The notes below the pieces were generated by a model. It worked only from the letters and a program-made list of their open reading frames with translations, made no database searches and had not been told where the DNA came from. Below are positions 1 through 5,941 of a stretch of 7,048 nucleotides of DNA, piece by piece. The position numbers and the translations under genes are program-made. Source of the DNA: JBDHZK01 sp039811865 (GTDB taxonomy: Bacteria; Actinomycetota; Actinomycetes; Propionibacteriales; Propionibacteriaceae); the NCBI GenBank assembly GCA_039811865.1, contig JBDHZK010000136.1:1-7048 (forward strand). Direction: 5' to 3'. The first letter of the stretch is position 1. Each line of letters opens with the position of its first letter.

Positions 1-21
1 GGGACTGCGCTGGTCGCCTAA
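1..21 (+). CDS. Possible 3' end of an upstream plus-strand gene
   Basis: Frame 1 reads six sense codons (Gly-Thr-Ala-Leu-Val-Ala) and then TAA at 19-21. A strong hairpin begins ten bases later, the layout expected at the end of a plus-strand gene. Nothing else supports it, because the gene body lies outside the window. Another plus frame is open from the left edge to about position 221, but it runs straight through the hairpin and has irregular third-position composition, so I prefer the short ending. No function can be proposed. Confidence 0.22.
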   Translation, partial: GTALVA

Positions 22-30
22 GCGACGACC

Positions 31-65
31 CAGCGGGGTCGGCTCTGGTTGAGCCGGCCCCGCTG
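31..65 (+). terminator. Hairpin, likely terminator of the upstream plus-strand gene
   Basis: A 15-base arm at 31-45 pairs with 51-65 across a five-base loop (TGGTT). The only non-Watson-Crick position is 39/57. It is a U-G wobble in a plus-strand transcript but an A-C mismatch in a minus-strand transcript, so the hairpin is more stable in plus-strand RNA. No T-run follows, which is common for terminators in high-GC actinobacteria. It could also act as a backstop for leftward transcription from eccD. Confidence 0.55.
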
Positions 66-294
66 CGCGTTCGCCGCCGGGTGTTGGGATGCGTTTCACG
101 CGGACGAAGTAGCCGGGACGCTGGCGGTGCCAAACTGGGCCACGCCTTCCTCTACCCCTTTCCGTTCCCGGAACCCAATGCGGCTGTGGCTGCGGAGCGG
201 CGGGAGAGCTGCTGGCCGTGACGGGACGCGTCCCCCGCATCGTCGGATTGCGCTAGGCGCCCAGGACACGAGCGCCACCCACGCCGCTGGCGGC
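66..294. other. Gene-free stretch downstream of eccD
   Basis: I see no convincing gene here. Short open frames exist on both strands, but they are rich in Arg, Pro, Gly and Ser, lack a recognisable domain and a good ribosome binding site, and overlap one another. I find no tRNA-like cloverleaf, WXG100-type reading frame, CRISPR repeat or insertion-sequence end. A short dyad, GTTCC-C-GGAAC, lies at 164-174, with no promoter hexamers placed to make it meaningful. Confidence 0.5.
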
Positions 295-312
295 CGAGGC
301 CGGCCGGCCTCG
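295..312 (-). terminator. 18-bp perfect palindrome, candidate eccD terminator
   Basis: Positions 295-312 form a perfect palindrome centred on GGCCGGCC. It starts 38 bases past the eccD stop codon in the direction of eccD transcription. Two small dyads lie between it and the stop: CCCCGGGG at 316-323, and GCCCG/CGGGC at 337-341 and 346-350 with a four-base loop right after the stop. The cluster could fold and end leftward transcription. There is no U-tract, and an 18-base palindrome with no loop must open at its centre to form a hairpin, so the role is inferred. Confidence 0.35.
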
Positions 313-350
313 TGGCCCCGGGGAACCCTAGGCGCTGCCCGGCCACGGGC

Positions 351-1727
351 TCAGCCCGACATCCCCTGGATGTAGGTGTAGGCGTCCAGAACGGCTAGCA
401 CGAGCGGAATGATCGCCATGATCGAAATCCACTCCACGATGTCGCCGATGCGCCCGTAGGTGGGGGAGAGCACCTTGTTGTAGGCCGACGTGGCGTACTG
501 CGCGAGGGTGATGGCGATCCCGACGACCAACAGGCCGCCGACAAGCAGCCAGATCCAGTTCAGCGTCAGGTTGGTCGCCAGGTAGCCGAGGGTGATGGCC
601 GCCACCGCGGAACCGCCCAGCAGCAGGGCGAGGCGCTGGCTCAGCCCCACGTAGGCCCGTGCGCGCAGCAGCATCGCCATGGCGACCGCCGAGCCCAACG
701 CCCAGGCCGCCCAGCCGCCGCCCATGACCACGGGAACCATCAGGATGGAGACCACGGTCGACACCGATAGCAAGAGGGCGGCCAGCAGCCGGTCGGCCGT
801 CAAGGCCCGGCTCACGATGTCGGACTGGATGGGCTGGTCGTCGGCCATCAACTGGTCGGCGGAGGTCGGCAGCGTCGGCATCGCGATCCGCGCGATCTGA
901 TAGCAAAGCGCGGGGAGCCAGGCCATCAGGGCGAGCAAGACCGCCACGGCGACGGCGGCGACGTAGACCGACCAGGCCGGGACCAACACCATCACCATCG
1001 TCACGACGATCAGCACCAGCGAACTGACGATCGCCGTCAGTAGGCCGAAGGCGTGCACGCGCGCCGCCAGCGCCATGACCGCCGCAGACATGAGCACCAA
1101 GGACGCGCCGACCAGTCCTTTTACCGGTAAGGACGCTCCCGGGCCCAGGAGGTTGAAACCGCCGAGGCCGGCCAGCGCAACCGAGCACCAGGCCAGCGTC
1201 GCCGCGACCTGATAGCGGTTCATGGCCCGCGACAAAACGATCGCGGCCACCCCAGCGACCAGCGACAAGATCAGGGCCACTGCGCTGACGGAGGTGTCCG
1301 GGCTGTTGAACAGCATTCCCGCCGGGATGCCTACCAGTGTCGCGACCAGGAGCGAAAGCGCCATCGTGCGGCTGTGTCGCGCGTTCCAGGACGGCCTGGA
1401 CGAGGTGGTGGTGGCGACGGCGTCGACCACATCGTCGAATGCGACATCGGGCATGACTGCCTCGCGCTGACGCAGATGCAGGGTCTCGCCGTCGCGGATG
1501 TTCAGCGCCGAGACGAGCTTGTTGGGGTCGAGCGGGTCGTCGCCGACTCGCTGGAGGGCCCAGGTGTGCACGGCCTCCTGCACCGACCCGCCCTCGTAGC
1601 CGGAGAAGCGGACGACGTTGGGCAGCAAATCACCCAGCGTGGCCGAACCAGGCAGGGCCAGATCGATCCGCCGGGTGGGCGAGATCACTGTGACCCTGGC
1701 GAGGTCCTCACCGGCGCTAGTGTTCAC
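351..1727 (-). CDS. eccD: EccD, type VII secretion (ESX) integral membrane pore subunit
   Basis: EccD is the most hydrophobic core subunit of actinobacterial ESX systems. In mycobacterial ESX-5 structures its 11-helix bundles dimerise and line the inner-membrane channel, and its cytosolic ubiquitin-like domain contacts EccC. From the GTG at 1727 the protein has 458 residues, close to family length. Residues ~9-87 fit the ubiquitin-like fold, with the family-like opening ARVTVISPTRRIDLALP and later DGETLHLRQRE. About 11 hydrophobic segments follow from ~121 to the C-terminus. The end, with SPTYGRIGDIVEW before the last helix, is typical of EccD. The frame stays open upstream to a TTG at 1787, but that start would add 20 residues unlike the family N-terminus. 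No clear Shine-Dalgarno precedes either start, so the start is uncertain. It is head to head with eccC. One leucine codon (1128-1130) is the rare TTA. Confidence 0.93.
   Translation of the reverse strand: MNTSAGEDLARVTVISPTRRIDLALPGSATLGDLLPNVVRFSGYEGGSVQEAVHTWALQRVGDDPLDPNKLVSALNIRDGETLHLRQREAVMPDVAFDDVVDAVATTTSSRPSWNARHSRTMALSLLVATLVGIPAGMLFNSPDTSVSAVALILSLVAGVAAIVLSRAMNRYQVAATLAWCSVALAGLGGFNLLGPGASLPVKGLVGASLVLMSAAVMALAARVHAFGLLTAIVSSLVLIVVTMVMVLVPAWSVYVAAVAVAVLLALMAWLPALCYQIARIAMPTLPTSADQLMADDQPIQSDIVSRALTADRLLAALLLSVSTVVSILMVPVVMGGGWAAWALGSAVAMAMLLRARAYVGLSQRLALLLGGSAVAAITLGYLATNLTLNWIWLLVGGLLVVGIAITLAQYATSAYNKVLSPTYGRIGDIVEWISIMAIIPLVLAVLDAYTYIQGMSG
1115..1134. repeat. Small palindrome with a TTA codon inside eccD
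   Basis: TTACCGGTAA at 1121-1130 is a perfect 10-bp palindrome. It is flanked by GTCC (1115-1118) and GGAC (1131-1134), which pair if the two bases TT at 1119-1120 bulge out. On the coding (minus) strand it spans the codons TTA CCG GTA AAA, which encode the loop between predicted helices 3 and 4 of EccD. It is one of the least GC-rich spots in the gene. Function unknown; it may be chance. Confidence 0.4.
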
Positions 1728-1801
1728 ACGCGGAGCGTATCCAGTCAATCGGTCAGTGCGCCGCCCGTGCGCGCTGACTTGACGCAACGGTGGGGGCAGC
1801 G
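1728..1801. promoter_or_regulatory. Divergent eccD/eccC promoter region with interrupted inverted repeat
   Basis: These 74 bases lie between the start codons of eccD (leftward) and eccC (rightward), so promoters for both probably sit here or reach into the coding ends. Arms at 1752-1761 and 1769-1778 match at nine of ten positions around a seven-base spacer, with outer bases GTCAG and CTGAC. Directly or nearly outside them are GTCAA (1744-1748) and TTGAC (1779-1783), which extend the dyad. Such a site suits a dimeric regulator controlling both genes. I could not find a convincing -35/-10 pair on either strand. If eccD started at 1787, the dyad would lie inside its coding region. Confidence 0.45.
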
Positions 1802-4800
1802 ATGGCAGTGGTGACGTTCAACCGGCCCAAGCGGGCGGCGCCCCCACCCGTGCCGCGGGGCGACATTCTGCTCGAATCGCCGCCGGAGATCCCGCCGCCG
1901 CAGGGCGCCAAGGGGTTCGGGGCGGTGCTGCGCATCCTGCCGATGGTCGCCGGCGCCGGAGCGATGGCCCTGATGATGACGTCCGGCGGCTTCGGCGGCG
2001 GCAAGGGCGTCATGGGCGGGGTGATGGGAGCCATGTACGGCATCTCGATGCTCGGCATGATGATGACCCAGACCGGCCGCGGCAACGACGAGCAGGCGCA
2101 GCAGTTGGACGCCTCCAGGCGGGAGTACTTCCGTTACCTGGGCCAGATCCGGCGCAAAGTGCGCAGCGGCGCGGACGCGCAGCGCTCGGCCTACCTGTGG
2201 CGCCACCCCGCCCCCGAGACGCTTTGGACCCTCGCCGGGCAGCGGCGAATGTGGGAACGCAGGCCCGACTCCGACGACTTCTTGTCGATCCGCGTCTCGA
2301 TGGGCCCGCAGCAGTTCGTCCAGCGCATCCAGCCGCCCGAGTCCGCTCCCATCGACAAGCTCGAACCGCTCACCACCGGCGCCCTGCGCCGGTTCATGCG
2401 CACCCATCGGCGCATTTCGAGCTCGGTCGTCGCGGTCAACGTCAAGAGCTTCAGTTTTATCCGGCTCGTCGGCGACGCCGATGCCCAGCGCCAGTTGGCG
2501 TACGCGATGGTCGCCCAGTTGGCCGCCTGGCATGCGCCGACCGAGGTGAAGATCATGGTGTGCGCCGCTCCGGAGAACCAGAAGTACTGGAGTTGGGTGA
2601 AGTGGCTCCCGCACCTGCAGCATCCGACGCGCACGGACGGTGTCGGCGCCACCCGCCTGTTCGCCACCAACTCCGCCGAGCTCACCGAGGTCTCCGACGG
2701 TGCGGCCGCGCAGTCGGACGGGTCGTTCGCTCACGTCGTCCTGATCAACGACGGGGTGGAGGGCGTCCGCGCCGAAACCTACGCGCCGCCGAACTCGACG
2801 GTCTCGACCATCGAGGTGACCAACCTGCGCGAGCGGCCCAAGCGCGTCGACGCGGGTGAGTTCATCCTGGAGGTCGAGCCTGGCGGGGCGTTGACGCTGC
2901 ACCGTCGGGACGCCAACTCCGGTCAGCCGGTGCGCACGGTCGGCGGCAAGGCCGACCAGATCCCGATGGTCTATGCCGAAATGCTGGCCCGGCAGTTGTC
3001 CCCGTTCCGGATGCCGGGGGTCGCCGTCGCGGAGGAGGAAGAGGGCCCGGCGGTCGTCTTCGAACCGCCGAAGGACTACCCGGCCATGCTCGGCGTCGGC
3101 GACCCACTCACCCTGGACGTGCGCCAGTGCTGGAAGCCGCGGCCGCGCAACCTGCGGCTGCGCGTTCCCTTCGGCATGGCCGAGGACGGCAAGCCCGTCG
3201 AGCTGGACATCAAGGAGTCCGCGCTGGGCGGCATGGGCCCCCACGGCCTGTGCATCGGAGCCACGGGGTCGGGCAAGTCGGAGTTCCTGCGCACGCTCGT
3301 GCTGGGCCTGGCGATGGTGCACAGCTCGGAGCAGCTCAACTTCGTCCTGGTCGACTTCAAGGGCGGCGCGACCTTCCTCGGCCTGGACGAGTTGCCGCAC
3401 GTCAGCGCCGTGATCACCAACCTCGAGGGCGAGCTGATCCTGGTTGACCGCATGTCCGACGCCATCGCCGGCGAGATGGAGCGCCGGATGGAGGTGCTGC
3501 GGGCGGCCGGCAACTTCAAGAACCGCGAGGACTATGAGGAGGCTCGCCAAAACGGCGCCGACATGCCCCCGATGACCAGCCTGTTCCTGGTGGTCGACGA
3601 GTTTTCCGAGTTGTTGACGGTGCGGCCGGAGTTCATCGATTTGTTCCTCCAGATCGGCCGGATCGGCCGCTCCATCGGCGTCCACCTATTGCTGGCCTCC
3701 CAGCGGCTGGAGGAGAACAAGCTGCGCGGCCTGGACACCTACCTTTCCTACCGGCTCGCCCTGCGGACGTTCTCCCCGGCCGAGAGCCGGGTCGTGATCG
3801 GCGTCCCGGACGCCTACGAGCTGCCGACCCCGCCCGGCAACGGCTACCTGAAGTTCGACACGGTCTCGATGACCCGGTTCAAGGCGGCCTACGTGTCCGG
3901 ACCCTGGCACGGCTCGCCGTCCGCCCCGATCGCCGCCGGCGGGACCCGCTCGCTCCCAGACGGACGCCAGGTCGCCGCCTGGGTGCCACCGGTGCTGGAG
4001 TTCGTCCCCGAGCACGTGGACGCCCCCGAGCCGCCGCCCGAGCCCGAGCCGGAGCTCCCCGCGTCCTTGGACGAGGTGCTGGCCGCGCCGGCCGCGCCCG
4101 AAGAGCCGGAGGAAGAGGAGACCCTGCTCGGCATCGTCGTCGGCCGTCTAAAGGGCCACGGCTGGCCCGCGCACAAGGTCTGGCTGCCGCCGCTGGACGC
4201 GCCGTCGTCCATGGAGCAGTTGCTGCGCAGCGATCTGATCGTCAGCGAGACCCGCGGATTGACCACCGCCGATCCGCGCATGCACGGGACGCTGGGCGCG
4301 CCGATCGCGCTGGTGGACCGGCCGCGGGCCCAGCGCCGCGACCCGATGTGGATGGACTACTCGGGTGCAGGCGGGCATCTGGCCATCGTGGGCGGGCCGC
4401 AGGCCGGCAAGTCCATGGCCGTCCGCGCCCTGATCGCCGGATTGTCGCTGACCCACACCCCCCAGGAGGTCGGCTTCTACTGCCTCGACTTCGGCGGCGG
4501 TTCGGTGACCTCGCTGCGCGATCTCGCCCACGTCGGTTCGGTGTGCGCCCGCCTGGACGTCGACCGCGTCCGGCGCACGGTGGCGGAGATCTCGTCGTTG
4601 ATGCAGGCCCGCGAACTGCAGTTCGCCGAGCTGGGCATCGACGGCATCCAGACCTATCGGCGAGGACGCCGCGACGGCACGATTCCGCCCGACCGGTTCC
4701 CCACCGACGTCTTCCTCGTGGTGGACGGCTGGATGACGCTGCGCCAGGAGTTCGAGGCGCTGGAGGGGACCATCAGCACGATCGCCGCCCGTGGCCTCGG

Positions 4801-5872
4801 CTACGGGCTGCACGTCGTCGGCACGGCCAACAAGTGGTCGGACTTCCGCGCGCAGATCCGCGACCTGCTGCAAAGCCGGGTCGAGTTGAAGCTGGGCGAC
4901 GCGTTCGAGTCGGAGATCAACCGTAAGGTGGCGGCCGTCGTCCCCGCCGGGCGTCCCGGCCGAGGCATCTCCGGCGACGCGCTGCACATGCTGATCGGCC
5001 TGCCACGGATCGACGGCAAAGAAACCGTCGAGGACCTGGCCGACGGGCAGCGGGCCTTCATCGCCGCCGTGAACACCGCTTGGCGTGGGCCGCGGGCGGC
5101 CGAGGTCCGAATGCTCCCAGCCGACCTGCCGGTGGCCGCGCTGCCGCCGATCGCCTACGACGGCGTCAACCGTGGCGTGCCGATCGGCATCGACGAGCTC
5201 GAACTCGAGCCGGTCGTCTTCGACCTGAAGTCCGAACCGCACTTCGTGGCGTTCGGCGCCCCCGAATGCGGCAAGTCGACGCTGCTGCGCGTGATCCTCA
5301 ACGGCATCGTCACGCGCTACACGCCGAAGGAGGCCAAGATCATCCTGCTCGACTACCGTCGCTCGCTGCTGGGCGCCATCGAGGGCGAGCACCTGCTCGG
5401 CTACGCGGCGTCCCAGAAGGCGGGGACCGACCTGGTCAAGAACGTCGCGGACGCCGTCCGCGCGCGCCTGCCCGGCCCCGACGTGACCCAGCAGCAGCTA
5501 CGCGACCGGTCCTGGTGGAAGGGTTCGGACGTGTTCGTCGTAGTGGACGACTACGAGCTGGTCTCGACCAGCATGGGCAGCGCGATGGCGCCGCTGGCCG
5601 ACCTGGTCAGCCAGGCCCAAGACATCGGGCTGCACATCATCATCGCCCGCGGCATGGGCGGCGCCGGCCGGGCCGTCTTCTCCGACCCGATCGTCACCCG
5701 CATCAAGGACGCCCAGAACCCCGGACTGATCATGAGCGGCAACAAGGACGAGGGTGCGCTGCTCGGCGACATCAAGGCGTCCCCGCTGCCGCCAGGGCGC
5801 GGCACGCTGGTCACCAGAGCCCAGAAGGTGCTCATCCAGGTGGCCAACATGCCGCCGAAGGAAGTCTCCTAA
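1802..5872 (+). CDS. eccC: EccC, three-domain FtsK/SpoIIIE-type ATPase of type VII secretion
   Basis: EccC is the ESX motor: membrane-anchored through its N-terminus, it binds WXG100 substrate signals and powers export. The 1356 residues match fused actinobacterial EccC proteins. Two hydrophobic, Met/Gly-rich segments lie at ~41-60 and ~68-88, followed by the stalk region. ATPase domain 1 has Walker A GATGSGKS (486-493), LVDFKGG, and Walker B LFLVVDEF with D599/E600. Domain 2 has GGPQAGKS (864-871) and Walker B VVDG (973-976). Domain 3 has GAPECGKS (1152-1159) and VVDD (1247-1250). So all three P-loops are intact, but only domain 1 keeps the catalytic glutamate, as in studied homologues where the other two mainly bind ATP and the last binds substrate. 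A Pro/Glu-rich linker (~737-773) separates domains 1 and 2. ATG at 1802 is preferred over an in-frame GTG at 1790, because GGGGG at 1792-1796 lies five bases upstream as a weak ribosome site and MAVVTFNRPKR resembles family starts. No frameshift seen. Confidence 0.97.
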   Translation: MAVVTFNRPKRAAPPPVPRGDILLESPPEIPPPQGAKGFGAVLRILPMVAGAGAMALMMTSGGFGGGKGVMGGVMGAMYGISMLGMMMTQTGRGNDEQAQQLDASRREYFRYLGQIRRKVRSGADAQRSAYLWRHPAPETLWTLAGQRRMWERRPDSDDFLSIRVSMGPQQFVQRIQPPESAPIDKLEPLTTGALRRFMRTHRRISSSVVAVNVKSFSFIRLVGDADAQRQLAYAMVAQLAAWHAPTEVKIMVCAAPENQKYWSWVKWLPHLQHPTRTDGVGATRLFATNSAELTEVSDGAAAQSDGSFAHVVLINDGVEGVRAETYAPPNSTVSTIEVTNLRERPKRVDAGEFILEVEPGGALTLHRRDANSGQPVRTVGGKADQIPMVYAEMLARQLSPFRMPGVAVAEEEEGPAVVFEPPKDYPAMLGVGDPLTLDVRQCWKPRPRNLRLRVPFGMAEDGKPVELDIKESALGGMGPHGLCIGATGSGKSEFLRTLVLGLAMVHSSEQLNFVLVDFKGGATFLGLDELPHVSAVITNLEGELILVDRMSDAIAGEMERRMEVLRAAGNFKNREDYEEARQNGADMPPMTSLFLVVDEFSELLTVRPEFIDLFLQIGRIGRSIGVHLLLASQRLEENKLRGLDTYLSYRLALRTFSPAESRVVIGVPDAYELPTPPGNGYLKFDTVSMTRFKAAYVSGPWHGSPSAPIAAGGTRSLPDGRQVAAWVPPVLEFVPEHVDAPEPPPEPEPELPASLDEVLAAPAAPEEPEEEETLLGIVVGRLKGHGWPAHKVWLPPLDAPSSMEQLLRSDLIVSETRGLTTADPRMHGTLGAPIALVDRPRAQRRDPMWMDYSGAGGHLAIVGGPQAGKSMAVRALIAGLSLTHTPQEVGFYCLDFGGGSVTSLRDLAHVGSVCARLDVDRVRRTVAEISSLMQARELQFAELGIDGIQTYRRGRRDGTIPPDRFPTDVFLVVDGWMTLRQEFEALEGTISTIAARGLGYGLHVVGTANKWSDFRAQIRDLLQSRVELKLGDAFESEINRKVAAVVPAGRPGRGISGDALHMLIGLPRIDGKETVEDLADGQRAFIAAVNTAWRGPRAAEVRMLPADLPVAALPPIAYDGVNRGVPIGIDELELEPVVFDLKSEPHFVAFGAPECGKSTLLRVILNGIVTRYTPKEAKIILLDYRRSLLGAIEGEHLLGYAASQKAGTDLVKNVADAVRARLPGPDVTQQQLRDRSWWKGSDVFVVVDDYELVSTSMGSAMAPLADLVSQAQDIGLHIIIARGMGGAGRAVFSDPIVTRIKDAQNPGLIMSGNKDEGALLGDIKASPLPPGRGTLVTRAQKVLIQVANMPPKEVS

Positions 5873-5891
5873 CCCCAAGAGCACGACAAGG

Positions 5892-5927
5892 TGTGAATCC
5901 GGTCCGGTTGCGCGGACCGGATTCACA
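5892..5927. terminator. Perfect 15-bp stem-loop between convergent genes, bidirectional terminator
   Basis: Bases 5892-5906 are the exact reverse complement of 5913-5927, with a six-base loop (5907-5912). The stem lies in the 69-bp gap between the eccC stop codon and the stop codon of the convergent YhgE/Pip gene, 19 bases after the former and 14 after the latter in their own directions. Being perfectly paired on both strands, it can serve both genes. No U-tract follows on either side, consistent with actinobacterial terminators. A chance 15-bp perfect inverted repeat here is unlikely. Confidence 0.85.
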
Positions 5928-5941
5928 GCCAACGGTGAGGA

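Noticed and set aside
170..175. GGAACC as an ECF-sigma -35 element on the plus strand
   Set aside because: No matching -10 sequence at 16-18 bases and no credible gene downstream on that strand.
96..346. Two short minus-strand frames (60 and 64 codons) downstream of eccD
   Set aside because: They overlap each other in different frames, lack a ribosome binding site and show no WXG motif or other domain, so I do not call either an esx-like gene.
49..375. A 108-codon plus-strand frame starting with TTG in the left gene-free region
   Set aside because: It starts inside the hairpin, has no ribosome binding site, runs into the eccD 3' end and has arbitrary composition.
328..1188. A 286-codon minus-strand frame overlapping eccD in a different frame
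   Set aside because: Arg/Gly/Asp-rich and without hydrophobic segments; eccD in the other frame shows clear membrane helices and family motifs.
1779..1784. TTGACG as a -35 element for eccC
   Set aside because: It lies only 17 bases before the ATG, leaving no room for a -10 element and transcript start unless the start codon is wrong.
1790..1801. GTG at 1790 as eccC start, adding four residues
   Set aside because: The GGGGG that best serves as a ribosome site would then be inside the gene; ATG at 1802 gives the better start, though GTG cannot be excluded.
1745..3685. A 646-codon open frame on the minus strand opposite eccC, overlapping the eccC start
   Set aside because: Composition is dominated by Arg, Gly, His, Asp and Leu in the pattern produced by the antisense of a high-GC gene, no domain is recognisable, and eccC on the other strand is certain.
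4148..5392. A 414-codon open frame on the minus strand within eccC
   Set aside because: Shadow of eccC third-position GC bias; no recognisable motif, and it covers the Walker motif regions of domains 2 and 3, which are clearly coded on the plus strand.
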